Positions 52,095 through 63,342 are shown, counted from the first letter of the stretch. The stretch: 64,000 nucleotides of DNA from Styela clava (GCF_964204865.1 NC_135260.1:1612001-1676000), one strand, 5' to 3'. The notes: a model not told the origin generated them from the sequence alone. A program made the numbers and translations.

Positions 52095-52212
52095 GCCTAC
52101 GACCATACCACGTTGAATACACCCGATCTCGTTCGATCTCGGAAGTTAAGCAACGTCGGGCTTGGTTAGTACTTGCATGGGTGACCGGCTGGGAATACCG
52201 GGTGCCGTAGGC
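52095..52212 (+). rRNA. 5S ribosomal RNA, copy 38 (class A, C69T)
   Basis: Full length with C69T; duplicate of copy 35, including the shortened upstream spacer. Confidence 0.92.
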
Positions 52213-53416
52213 TTTTCGCTTTTAGCAAAAATAAAAGGAATGCTGTCTGAACAAAACATAATTTAAAATGAATATGTTATAAAATATTTCAGATTGTCGA
52301 GGACTGAATAATAACTAACAGGGGCGAAACGCAACTTTACGAATAGTCACTGAGACCCGTCATCGATATTTCGAATGCGTCTTAATAGGTATAGGCCTAC
52401 TATATATGGCAGAATAATCGGTGCTACTATGGAGTGAGTTAGGATATGGGAAATCGAGATAAGACGACTTAATTAATCATATGACGGATCACGGCCAATC
52501 GCCCGGTTATCAGTCAAGGCCAGGTATTTCATTTCGGAAGCAAGCACTTAATGGTAGCGGAAGCCGTAACTTACCTGCGGTAACATGGACTACCTTACGA
52601 CGACGAAGGGTTCTGAAAACTATCCCTTAATGGAATTCGAACCCACGCAGAGTAATCAGAGGTGTGGTAACGAGCGTATATCTGACACTTAGCACGATGC
52701 GCTACACGGTTGAGCACGAGTTTTACCATAGCTTGAAATCTACCTATATCTAGTATTACATAGTGAGATCTACGTCAATTCAGTAATTTAGCGCAGGTTC
52801 AAAGCCTTCATTTGCATCCCTAGGAGATATCTCATTAAATTAAGTTAGACTGACTGACTATTAACGTTGATACATTTTTATTGAACCGGACCTAATCGAA
52901 AAATTAAACTCTCGCCAAGTTACGGGCGATCACCGAAGTGCCACGCGCTTGTGAGAGTTTATATATAACTTTTGATACTATGTGAGTGCACGTAACCTAG
53001 CTTTGAGCACATATAAAAAAAAAAGCTTATAAGAAGGGCAACTTTCATATATACTGTCGAACTATCTGGGTTATGTGCAATACAATGGGCATCCGCTTAT
53101 CAAAAAGCTTTGTCAATAACACGTCAGGCCTCAATAACAAACAAGCGAGTTATATCAGCGACTCGATGCTTGCGTTAAGCCATACACCAGAGATAAAATA
53201 CCTATGAGGAAAAACATGCAATCAATAAATTAACGCATGTAATCAATAATAACAAAATTTGACACTGGTAGAAAATGTCGGCGGTAAGCCACTGAGCGAA
53301 ACAGCGACTGCCTGAGTTTCATTGTTTGTGACTCTACAAACGAAACAGTTGCGCTTCGCTTCTCTCTCATTAAGCGTTGCCTAAATATAAATAACCGAAT
53401 ATGTCTCGTCGATATC

Positions 53417-53524
53417 GCCTACGACCATACCACGTTGAATACACCCGATCTCGGAAGTTAAGCAACGTCGGGCTCGGTTAGTACTTGCATGGGTGACCGG
53501 CTGGGAATACCGGGTGCCGTAGGC
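53417..53524 (+). pseudogene. 5S rRNA copy 39, class B
   Basis: Ten-base deletion, CTCGGAAG. Its flanks (taagcgttgccta upstream, aacaaaatttaaaa downstream) are otherwise those of the C6T class A units, so a class B gene core appears to sit in a class A background. Confidence 0.88.
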
Positions 53525-54730
53525 TTTTCGCTTTTATCAAAAATAAAAGGAATGCTGTCTGAACAAAACAAAATTTAAAATGAATATGTTATAAAATATT
53601 TCAGATTGTCGAGGACTGAATAATAACTAACAGGGGCGAAACGCAACTTTACGAATAGTCACTGAGACCCGTCATCGATATTTCGAATGCGTCTTAATAG
53701 GTATAGGCCTACTATATATGGCAGAATAATCGGTGCTACTATGGAGTGAGTTAGGATATGGGAAATCGAGATAAGACGACTTAATTAATCATATGACGGA
53801 TCACGGCCAATCGCCCGGTTATCAGTCAAGGCCAGGTATTTCATTTCGGAAGCAAGCACTTAATGGTAGCGGAAGCCGTAACTTACCTGCGGTAACATGG
53901 ACTACCTTACGACGACGAAGGGTTCTGAAAACTATCCCTTAATGGAATTCGAACCCACGCAGAGTAATCAGAGGTGTGGTAACGAGCGTATATCTGACAC
54001 TTAGCACGATGCGCCACACGGTTGAGCACGAGTTTTACCATAGCTTGAAATCTACCTATATCTAGTATTACATAGTGAGATCTACGTCAATTCAGTAGTT
54101 TAGCGCAGGTTCAAAGCCTTCATTTGCATCCCTAGGAGATATCTCATTAAATTTAGTTAGACTGACTGACTATTAACGTTGATACATTTTTATTGAACCG
54201 GACTTAATCGAAAAATTAAACTCTCGCCAAGTTACGGGCGATCACCGAAGTGCCACGCGCTTGTGAGAGTTTATATATAACTTTTGATACTGTGTGAGTG
54301 CACGTAACCTAGCTTTGAGCACATATAATAAAAAACAAGCTTATAAGAAGGGCAACTTTCATATATACTGTCGAACTATCTGGGTTATGTGCAATACAAT
54401 GGGCATCCGCTTATCAAAAAGCTTTGTCAATAACACGTCAGGCCTCAATAACAAACAAGCGAGTTATATCAGCGACTCGATGCTTGCGTTAAGCCATACA
54501 CCAGAGATAAAATACCAATGAGGAAAAACATGCAATCAATAAATTAACGCATGTAATCAATAATAACAAAATTTGACACTGGTAGAAAATGTCGGCGGTA
54601 AGCCACTGAGCGAAACAGCGACTGCCTGAGTTTCATTGTTTGTGACTCCACAAACGAAACAGTTGCGCTTCGCTTCTCTCTCATTAGGCGTTGCCTAAAT
54701 ATAAATAACCGAATATGTCTCGTCGATATC

Positions 54731-54838
54731 GCCTACGACCATACCACGTTGAATACACTAGATCTCGTAAGTTAAGCAACGTCGGGCTCGGTTAGTACTT
54801 GCATGGGTGACCGGCTGGGAATACCGGGTGCCGTAGGC
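54731..54838 (+). pseudogene. 5S rRNA copy 40, class C'
   Basis: Ten-base deletion with C29T and C30A. It lies 3,086 bp before copy 41, which is its duplicate; the hAT insertion lies between them. Confidence 0.88.
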
Positions 54839-55716
54839 TTTTCGCTTTTATCAAAAATAAAAGGAATGCTGTCTGAACAAAACATAATTTAAAATGAATA
54901 TGTTATGAAATATTTCAGATTGTCGAGGACTGAATAATAACTAACAGGGGCGAAACGCAACTTTACGAATAGTCACTGAGACCCGTCATCGATATTTCGA
55001 ATGCGTCTTAATAGGTATAGGCCTACTATATATGGCAGAATAATCGGTGCTACTATGGAGTGAGTTAGGATATGGGAAATCGAGATAAGACGACTTAATT
55101 AATCATATGACGGATCACGGCCAATCGCCCGGTTATCAGTCAAGGCCAGTTATTTCATTTCGGAAGCAAGCACTTAATGGTAGCGGAAGCCGTAACTTAC
55201 CTGCGGTAACATGGACTACCTTGCGACGACGAAGGGTTCTGAAAACTACCCCTTAATGGAATTCGAACCCACGCAGAGTAATCAAAGGTGTGGTAACGAG
55301 CGTATATCTGACACTTAGCACGATGCGCCACACGGTTGAGCACAAGTTTTACCATAGCTTGAAATCTACCTATATCTAGTATTACATAGTGAGATCTACG
55401 TCAATTCAGTACTTTAGCGCAGGTTCAAAGCCTTCATTTTGCATCCCTAGTAGATATCTCATTAAATTTAGTTAGACTGACTGACTATTAACGTTGATAC
55501 ATTTTTATTGAACCGGACTTAATCGAAAAATTAAACTCTCGCCAAGTTACGGGCGATCACCGAAGTGCCACGCGCTTGTGAGAGTTTATATATAACTTTT
55601 GATACTGTGTGAGTGCACGTAACCTAGCTTTGAGCACATATAATAAAAAACAAGCTTATAAGAAGGGCAACTTTCATATATACTGTCGAACTATCTGGGT
55701 TATGTGTAGGGCCCGA

Positions 55717-55744
55717 CCGATATATCGGCCGGCCGATATATCGG
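55717..55744. repeat. Perfect 28-bp palindrome at hAT left end
   Basis: Two CCGATATATCGG blocks around CCGG make a perfect palindrome overlapping the left terminal repeat. It recurs at 58803-58830 in copy 2. The right end has no such palindrome, only scattered TATCGG motifs. It may be a transposase-binding subterminal repeat. Confidence 0.85.
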
Positions 55745-55836
55745 CCTTGTTTTTCACAAATTTTGAACTATCGGTATCGGCTAATTTTACCGATAGTTAT
55801 CGGCTAATCACGTGACTGCCAAAGTGTCAAAATTGC

Positions 55837-56402
55837 GCCGGGAAAGCAGTTTTATCGCTTGTTTAATTCGAGAGCGGTTCTGCGTGAAACTCTTTTTCTT
55901 CACTATTTCTATTTCTCTCTTATCAAAAGCGGTTTCACGGACGATTGCGACACGGGATTTCACACTTTGCAAGCAAGTTTGCAGCGTGGTGGCTTACAAA
56001 TCGAAGCGATAGAACACGTGAACGGCTTATTTGTGTCAAATAATATACGCTAGATTAAATAGAGAATTTTCGCGTAGTTTACACGGCGCTTGATTTCCCT
56101 TGCGCTTTAGTTGTTGAAGGTTGCCGGGAAAGCAGTTTTATCGCTTGTTTAATTCGAGAGCGGTTCTGCGTGAAACTCTTTTTCTTCACTATTTCTATTT
56201 CTCTCTTATCAAAAGCGGTTTCACGGACGATTGCGACACGGGATTTCACACTTTGCAAGCAAGTTTGCAGCGTGGTGGCTTACAAATCGAAGCAATAGAA
56301 CACGTGAACGGCTTATTTGTGTCAAATAATATACGCTAGATAGAGAATTTTCGCGTAGTTTACACGGCGCTTGATTTCCCTTGCGCTTTAGTCGTTGAAG
56401 GT
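55837..56402 (+). repeat. Tandem duplication in the hAT leader (copy 1)
   Basis: A 286-bp block (55837-56122) is followed by a near-identical 280-bp block (56123-56402). The two share a start at gccgggaaagcag and differ by a 5-base indel (ctagattaaatag versus ctagatag) and a few substitutions. The duplicate short frames in this region are shadows of it. Confidence 0.9.
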
Positions 56403-56434
56403 ATTATTTAACTTCTTGTATTGGTATGTTATAG

Positions 56435-57394
56435 ATGGCTGGTTCTAGCGGTAAGAGCAAAGTATGGGAATACTTTGTATGCCACAGTGATGGTGTACTT
56501 TGTAAAATATGCTCATCATTGTTAAGTCAAGGTTCCGCCGATTCCAAAAAGAAAAACACCAGTAATTTGTGGAGTCATCTCAGATCGAAACACAAGAGCA
56601 AGTATGATGAGATTTCGCAGACGCAGTTAACGCGAAAAAGGCCAGCTGAAGCTTCCCAGTTTAATCGGCAACCTTCATGGGAACACATAATGGATAAATT
56701 TAATAAATGGCATGGAAATGACGCAAGAACGAAATCACTTGATAAAATAATAATGGAGATGATAGCCACTGACAACAGGCCATTTGCAATAGTGCAAGAT
56801 GATGGATTCCGCAGGCTAATAGAAACCATTGAACCTCGCTACGCCCTAAAGACTGAGAAGTATTTCAGAACAGAAATGCTGCCACAAATATATGAACTTG
56901 TGAGCCAGAAAATAATGACTCTTCTCGTGACAGAAAATGCTGGCGATGGATTAGCATTTACTACAGACTGCTGGTCAGGACCAACAGAATCACTTATGAG
57001 CTTGACTGTTCATTTTATAAATTGTAATTGGGGACGATTCCAAATTGTATTAAACATCAAGGCCATGCATGGCTCGCATACTGGAGAGTACATAGGAACC
57101 ACTTTTTTGGATTTACTGCAACAGTGGGATATTGACAAGAACCGTGTGTTCCTAGTTCTTCGTGACAGCGGGGCAAACATGGTAAAGGGTTTAAATATGG
57201 TAGAACTTCCCAATCTAAGCTGCTTTGCCCATAGCCTTCAACTTGTTATTAATGATGGGCTCCAAGCACAAAGAGCTGTGTCTGACCTCTTGGCAAAAGT
57301 AAGGAAGATTGCCACACATTTCAACCATTCGGTTTTGGCCAAACAGCGACTACAAGATATACGTGATACTACAAGATTACGTGAGTGCACGTAA
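56435..57394 (+). pseudogene. Truncated hAT transposase
   Basis: Frame of 319 codons whose first 309 residues match the intact transposase at 59521. It keeps the BED zinc finger (C23, C26, H48, H53), catalytic D178 (TTDCWSG) and D244 (RDSGAN) and the C263/H266 motif. It loses the TRWNS motif, the third catalytic acidic residue and the C-terminal dimerisation domain. The last ten residues come from the filler and the spacer. It cannot be catalytic, but if translated it would be a DNA-binding fragment that might compete with the full protein. Confidence 0.9.
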
Positions 57395-58792
57395 CCTAGC
57401 TTTGAGCACATATAATAAAAACAAGCTTATAAGAAGGGCAACTTTCATATATACTGTCGAACTATCTGGGTTATGTGCAATACAATGGGCATCCGCTTAT
57501 CAAAAAGCTTTGTCAATAACACGTCAGGCCTCAATAACAAACAAGCGAGTTATATCAGCGACTCGATGCTTGCGTTAAGCCATACACCAGAGATAAAATA
57601 CCAATGAGGAAAAACATGCAATCAATAAATTAACGCATGTAATCAATAATAACAAAATTTGACACTGGTAGAAAATGTCGGCGGTAAGCCACTGAGCGAA
57701 ACAGCGACTGCCTGAGTTTCATTGTTTGTGACTCCACAAACGAAACAGTTGCGCTTCGCTTCTCTCTCATTAGGCGTTGCCTAAATATAAATAACCGAAT
57801 ATGTCTCGTCGATATCGCCTACGACCATACCACGTTGAATACACTAGATCTCGTAAGTTAAGCAACGTCGGGCTCGGTTAGTACTTGCATGGGTGACCGG
57901 CTGGGAATACCGGGTGCCGTAGGCTTTTCGCTTTTATCAAAAATAAAAGGAATGCTGTCTGAACAAAACATAATTTAAAATGAATATGTTATGAAATATT
58001 TCAGATTGTCGAGGACTGAATAATAACTAACAGGGGCGAAACGCAACTTTACGAATAGTCACTGAGACCCGTCATCGATATTTCGAATGCGTCTTAATAG
58101 GTATAGGCCTACTATATATGGCAGAATAATCGGTGCTACTATGGAGTGAGTTAGGATATGGGAAATCGAGATAAGACGACTTAATTAATCATATGACGGA
58201 TCACGGCCAATCGCCCGGTTATCAGTCAAGGCCAGTTATTTCATTTCGGAAGCAAGCACTTAATGGTAGCGGAAGCCGTAACTTACCTGCGGTAACATGG
58301 ACTACCTTGCGACGACGAAGGGTTCTGAAAACTACCCCTTAATGGAATTCGAACCCACGCAGAGTAATCAAAGGTGTGGTAACGAGCGTATATCTGACAC
58401 TTAGCACGATGCGCCACACGGTTGAGCACAAGTTTTACCATAGCTTGAAATCTACCTATATCTAGTATTACATAGTGAGATCTACGTCAATTCAGTACTT
58501 TAGCGCAGGTTCAAAGCCTTCATTTTGCATCCCTAGTAGATATCTCATTAAATTTAGTTAGACTGACTGACTATTAACGTTGATACATTTTTATTGAACC
58601 GGACTTAATCGAAAAATTAAACTCTCGCCAAGTTACGGGCGATCACCGAAGTGCCACGCGCTTGTGAGAGTTTATATATAACTTTTGATACTGTGTGAGT
58701 GCACGTAACCTAGCTTTGAGCACATATAATAAAAAACAAGCTTATAAGAAGGGCAACTTTCATATATACTGTCGAACTATCTGGGTTATGTG
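57381..58792 (+). repeat. 5S rDNA tandem array, segment 3 (5S copy 41)
   Basis: One unit between the two hAT copies. It resumes at gtgagtgcacg and runs to the gttatgtg target site of copy 2. It shares private variants with the unit before copy 1 (ttgcgacgac, atcaaaggtg), so the unit and transposon were duplicated together. Confidence 0.95.
57817..57924 (+). pseudogene. 5S rRNA copy 41, class C'
   Basis: Ten-base deletion with C29T and C30A; the 3,086-bp duplicate of copy 40. Confidence 0.88.
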
Positions 58793-58922
58793 TAGGGCCC
58801 GACCGATATATCGGCCGGCCGATATATCGGCCTTGTTTTTCACAAATTTTGAACTATCGGTATCGGCTAATTTTACCGATAGTTATCGGCTAATCACGTG
58901 ACTGCCAAAGTGTCAAAATTGC

Positions 58923-59488
58923 GCCGGGAAAGCAGTTTTATCGCTTGTTTAATTCGAGAGCGGTTCTGCGTGAAACTCTTTTTCTTCACTATTTCTATTT
59001 CTCTCTTATCAAAAGCGGTTTCACGGACGATTGCGACACGGGATTTCACACTTTGCAAGCAAGTTTGCAGCGTGGTGGCTTACAAATCGAAGCGATAGAA
59101 CACGTGAACGGCTTATTTGTGTCAAATAATATACGCTAGATTAAATAGAGAATTTTCGCGTAGTTTACACGGCGCTTGATTTCCCTTGCGCTTTAGTTGT
59201 TGAAGGTTGCCGGGAAAGCAGTTTTATCGCTTGTTTAATTCGAGAGCGGTTCTGCGTGAAACTCTTTTTCTTCACTATTTCTATTTCTCTCTTATCAAAA
59301 GCGGTTTCACGGACGATTGCGACACGGGATTTCACACTTTGCAAGCAAGTTTGCAGCGTGGTGGCTTACAAATCGAAGCAATAGAACACGTGAACGGCTT
59401 ATTTGTGTCAAATAATATACGCTAGATAGAGAATTTTCGCGTAGTTTACACGGCGCTTGATTTCCCTTGCGCTTTAGTCGTTGAAGGT
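58923..59488 (+). repeat. Tandem duplication in the hAT leader (copy 2)
   Basis: Blocks 58923-59208 and 59209-59488, the same 286/280-bp pair as in copy 1. Because both copies have it, the duplication was present in the element before the segment was duplicated. The promoter for the transposase probably lies here. Confidence 0.9.
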
Positions 59489-59520
59489 ATTATTTAACTT
59501 CTTGTATTGGTATGTTATAG

Positions 59521-61332
59521 ATGGCTGGTTCTAGCGGTAAGAGCAAAGTATGGGAATACTTTGTATGCCACAGTGATGGTGTACTTTGTAAAATATGCTC
59601 ATCATTGTTAAGTCAAGGTTCCGCCGATTCCAAAAAGAAAAACACCAGTAATTTGTGGAGTCATCTCAGATCGAAACACAAGAGCAAGTATGATGAGATT
59701 TCGCAGACGCAGTTAACGCGAAAAAGGCCAGCTGAAGCTTCCCAGTTTAATCGGCAACCTTCATGGGAACACATAATGGATAAATTTAATAAATGGCATG
59801 GAAATGACGCAAGAACGAAATCACTTGATAAAATAATAATGGAGATGATAGCCACTGACAACAGGCCATTTGCAATAGTGCAAGATGATGGATTCCGCAG
59901 GCTAATAGAAACCATTGAACCTCGCTACGCCCTAAAGACTGAGAAGTATTTCAGAACAGAAATGCTGCCACAAATATATGAACTTGTGAGCCAGAAAATA
60001 ATGACTCTTCTCGTGACAGAAAATGCTGGCGATGGATTGGCATTTACTACAGACTGCTGGTCAGGACCAACAGAATCACTTATGAGCTTGACTGTTCATT
60101 TTATAAATTGTAATTGGGGACGATTCCAAATTGTATTAAACATCAAGGCCATGCATGGCTCGCATACTGGAGAGTACATAGGAACCACTTTTTTGGATTT
60201 ACTGCAACAGTGGGATATTGACAAGAACCGTGTGTTCCTAGTTCTTCGTGACAGCGGGGCAAACATGGTAAAGGGTTTAAATATGGTAGAACTTCCCAAT
60301 CTAAGCTGCTTTGCCCATAGCCTTCAACTTGTTATTAATGATGGGCTCCAAGCACAAAGAGCTGTGTCTGACCTCTTGGCAAAAGTAAGGAAGATTGCCA
60401 CACATTTCAACCATTCGGTTTTGGCCAAACAGCGACTACAAGATATACAGCAGTCGCTTGACCTGCCCGTCCATGCAATAGTGCAATCAATACCAACACG
60501 GTGGAACTCCGCCTTACACATGCTGCAGCGAGTTTTAGAACAAAAAAGATCGCTATCATGGTACTCAGCAGAGCATGGCCATATCCAAAATTCATTGCCC
60601 AATGAGCAAGAGTGGAGTTTGATCGAAAATTTGATTGAGACGCTAGAGCCCTTCAACAGAGTTACTCTTGACATTTCAAGAAAGGATGCAACTATCTCTC
60701 TCATCATACCGAGTGTTGGCGTTTTGAAGCTGCTATTAGGATCTTCGGGGCCGGAAACCAGGGGTATAAAGTCCATGAGGGAGGTTATGCTTCGAAGTAT
60801 CAATTCAAGATTTTGTAAAATTCAAGAAAACAGGCAGGCCATGCTGGCTTGTCTGCTGGATCCACGATTCAAAGATAGGGCAATTCTGGATGAAGCAAGC
60901 AAACAGCGGGCAATACAATGGATGGAGGAAGAGTCAAATGCCTTAGCAGCGTCTACACCTACTGCAGAGCCTGAAGTGACACAGCCAGGTCCAAGCTCGC
61001 TTGATACTATGTTTGACTCGATTTTGCATCATGAAAGACCATCATCTGGTACAGGCAGTAGTCAGCTCCATCAATATATGCTGGAGCCAGTGGCTGACAG
61101 AAAGAAAACGGATGTATGCAAATGGTGGCATGACAATGCTTGTCGATTTCCTATCTTAGCTATATTGGCCAGAAAATACCTTTCGGCACCACCAACATCT
61201 GTTCCCAGTGAAAGAGTATTCAGCACCGCTGGGAATATCTATGCAGATAACAGATGTTCATTGCTTGGAGCCAATGCAGAAAAACTCTGCTTTCTCAACT
61301 ATAACTTGAGACTGTTAAACTGGAGCTATTGA
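59521..61332 (+). CDS. hAT transposase, BED finger type (intact)
   Basis: 603 residues, no internal stop. It catalyses cut-and-paste transposition of its element in the nucleus. Residues 11-54 form a BED zinc finger (W11, C23-x2-C26, H48-x4-H53) for DNA binding. The RNase H-like core has D178 in TTDCWSG and D244 in RDSGANMVKG. The SCFAH motif (C263, H266) and TRWNS (326-330) are typical of the family. The C-terminal dimerisation region (about 530-600) contains SVPSERVFSTAG-type sequence with E564, the likely third catalytic residue; the D178/D244/E564 spacing parallels Hermes. The start ATG follows the duplicated leader. It resembles ZBED-like animal hAT proteins. The 159- and 84-codon antisense frames are shadows. 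Confidence 0.96.
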   Translation: MAGSSGKSKVWEYFVCHSDGVLCKICSSLLSQGSADSKKKNTSNLWSHLRSKHKSKYDEISQTQLTRKRPAEASQFNRQPSWEHIMDKFNKWHGNDARTKSLDKIIMEMIATDNRPFAIVQDDGFRRLIETIEPRYALKTEKYFRTEMLPQIYELVSQKIMTLLVTENAGDGLAFTTDCWSGPTESLMSLTVHFINCNWGRFQIVLNIKAMHGSHTGEYIGTTFLDLLQQWDIDKNRVFLVLRDSGANMVKGLNMVELPNLSCFAHSLQLVINDGLQAQRAVSDLLAKVRKIATHFNHSVLAKQRLQDIQQSLDLPVHAIVQSIPTRWNSALHMLQRVLEQKRSLSWYSAEHGHIQNSLPNEQEWSLIENLIETLEPFNRVTLDISRKDATISLIIPSVGVLKLLLGSSGPETRGIKSMREVMLRSINSRFCKIQENRQAMLACLLDPRFKDRAILDEASKQRAIQWMEEESNALAASTPTAEPEVTQPGPSSLDTMFDSILHHERPSSGTGSSQLHQYMLEPVADRKKTDVCKWWHDNACRFPILAILARKYLSAPPTSVPSERVFSTAGNIYADNRCSLLGANAEKLCFLNYNLRLLNWSY

Positions 61333-61659
61333 GATTCCATAAACTTACATAAGTGTTCTTTCTTTTTCCCCATGCACACAATTTTCTTCAGCACTGTGGC
61401 TTTACACTGTTTGTTTCTAATATAAGGCGTTGAAAATCGCTATTCCTAAAAAAACTTAGTGATGCACAAATTTGCATTTTTTTATAATCATTGCATGAGT
61501 TTCAACATTTATTTCTTTTGCAAGAAAAACACAGAATTCTCAGAGTGTTGTTTGTTACTTGTAGCAATTTTTTTTATGTGAAGAAACATCGGTATCGTTA
61601 TCGGCTTATCGGCCTAGTTTTGGAAAACTAGCAGTATCGGTATCGGTTCAAAAAGGCAG
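61333..61659 (+). other. hAT 3' untranslated and subterminal region
   Basis: AT-rich sequence after the transposase stop. No clear AATAAA signal is seen. Between about 61589 and 61665 there are repeated ATCGG-type motifs (cggtatcgttatcgg, agtatcggtatcgg), probably subterminal transposase-binding repeats matching those near the left end. Confidence 0.6.
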
Positions 61660-62022
61660 TATCGGTCGGGCCCTAGTTATGTGCAATACAATGGGCATCC
61701 GCTTATCAAAAAGCTTTGTTAATAACACGTCAGGCCTCAATAACAAACAAGCGAGTTATATCAGGGACTCGATGCTTGCGTTAAGCCATACACCAGAGAT
61801 AAAATACCTATGAGGAAAAACATGCAATCAATAAATTAACGCATGTAATCAATAATAACAAAATTTGACACTGGGAGAAAATGTCGGCGGTAAGCCACTG
61901 AGCGAAACAGCGACTGCCTGAGTTTCATTGTTTGTGACTCTACAAACGAAACAGTTGCGCTTCGCTTCTCTCTCATTAGGCGTTGCCTAAATATAAATAA
62001 CCGAATATGTCTCGTCGATATC

Positions 62023-62140
62023 GCCTACGACCATACCACGTTGAATACACCCGATCTCGTTCGATCTCGGAAGTTAAGCAACGTCGGGCTCGGTTAGTAC
62101 TTGCATGGGTGACCGGCTGGGAATACCGGGTGCCGTAGGC
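62023..62140 (+). rRNA. 5S ribosomal RNA, copy 42 (class A, exact consensus)
   Basis: All 118 bases match copies 3, 6 and 14, with TATAAATA at -31 and the double T-run. The first 5S gene downstream of the intact hAT and a candidate functional gene, despite several changes in its downstream spacer. Confidence 0.95.
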
Positions 62141-63342
62141 TTTTCGCTTTTATCAAAAATAAAAGGAATGCTGTCTGAACAAAACATAATTTAAAATGAA
62201 TATGTTATAAAATATTTCATATGGTCAAGGACTGAATAATAACTAACAGGGGCGAAACGCAACTTTACGAATAGTCACCGAGACCCGTCATCGATATTTC
62301 GAATGCGTCTAAATAGATATAGGCCTACTATATATGGCAGAATAATCGGTGCTACTATGGAGTGAGCTAGGATATGGGAAATCGAGATAAGACGACTTAA
62401 TTAATCATATGACGGATCACGGCCAATCGCCCGGTTATCAGTCAAGGCCAGTTATTTCATTTCGGAAGCAAGCACTTAATGGTAGCGGAAGCCGTAACTT
62501 ACCTGCGGTAACTACCTTACGACGACGAAGGTTTTCTGAAAACTATCCCTTAATGGAATTCGAACCCACGCAGAGTAATCAGAGGTGTGGTAACGAGCGT
62601 ATATCTGACACTTAGTACGATGCGCCACACGGTTGAGCACGAGTTTTACCATAGCTTGAAATCTACCTATATCTAGTATTACATAGTGAGATCTACGTCA
62701 ATTCAGTACTTTAGCGCAGGTTCAAAGCCTTCATTTTGCATCCCTAGTAGATATCTCATTAAATTTAGTTAGACTGACTGACTATTAACGTTGATACATT
62801 TTTATTGAACCGGACTTAATCGAAAAATTAAACTCTCGCCAAGTTACGGGCGATCACCGAAGTGCCACGCGCTTGTGAGAGTTTATATATAACTTTTGAT
62901 ACTGTGTGAGTGCACGTAACCTAGCTTTGAGCACATATAATAAAAAACAAGCTTATAAGAAGGGCAACTTTCATATATACTGTCGAACTATCTGGGTTAT
63001 GTGCAATACAATGGGCATCCGCTTATCAAAAAGCTTTGTCAATAACACGTCAGGCCTCAATAACAAACAAGCGAGTTATATCAGGGACTCGATGCTTGCG
63101 TTAAGCCATACACCAGAGATAAAATACCTATGAGGAAAAACATACAATCAATAAATTAACGCATGTAATCAATAATAACAAAATTTGACACTGGTAGAAA
63201 ATGTCGGCGGTAAGCCACTGAGCGAAACAGCGACTGCCTGAGTTTCATTGTTTGTGACTCTACAAACGAAACAGTTGCGCTTCGCTTCTCTCTCATTAGG
63301 CGTTGCCTAAATATAAATAACCGAATATGTCTCGTCGATATC

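Larger units (their letters stand above)
40497..55706 (+). repeat. 5S rDNA tandem array, segment 2 (5S copies 29-40)
   Basis: Twelve further 5S copies. The unit resumes at actgactgactattaac exactly where the transposon cut it. Spacings are 1286-1324 bp except two shortened units of 934 bp. A trimer C'-A-A (copies 33-35) of about 3.57 kb is repeated as copies 36-38. The segment ends at the hAT insertion point in the spacer sequence gttatgtg. Confidence 0.97.
55707..57380 (+). mobile_element. Truncated hAT transposon copy 1 with repair scar
   Basis: Begins with the 16-bp terminal repeat TAGGGCCCGACCGATA directly after gttatgtg (55699-55706). Up to 57362 it matches the full element at 58793 at a constant 3,086-bp offset. 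I noticed only one difference in the coding part (a synonymous A/G at about 56952). The right part, including the right terminal repeat, is missing. At 57363-57380 lies an 18-bp filler, gtgatactacaagattac, then spacer resumes at gtgagtgcacg. The filler repeats actacaagat from just upstream. The insertion point is the same as in copy 2, so this is a duplicated insertion that later lost its 3' half. Confidence 0.92.
58793..61675 (+). mobile_element. Complete hAT-superfamily transposon, copy 2
   Basis: 2,883 bp. The 16-bp terminal inverted repeats are perfect (58793-58808 TAGGGCCCGACCGATA and its reverse at 61660-61675). An 8-bp target duplication GTTATGTG flanks it (58785-58792 and 61676-61683), the length diagnostic of hAT. 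It contains a duplicated leader (58923-59488), an intronless 603-codon transposase, and a 3' region of about 340 bp with TATCGG motifs toward the end. Intact ends, a perfect target duplication and an intact frame indicate a recent insertion that may still be autonomous. It sits in the spacer, away from any 5S gene. Confidence 0.97.

Noticed and set aside
55812-56339. Paired short frames of 64-72 codons in the hAT leader
   Set aside because: They arise from the 286-bp tandem duplication and match nothing recognisable.
59661-60803. Antisense frames of 84, 67, 159 and 62 codons inside the transposase
   Set aside because: Shadows of the sense coding frame; the truncated copy shows the same ones at 56575 and 57010.
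451-63133. Recurring 65-75 codon frames reading MSARNLALSTY...
   Set aside because: They start at GTG, lie wholly in spacer, change frame with A-tract length and have no known domain. They are copies of one non-coding stretch.
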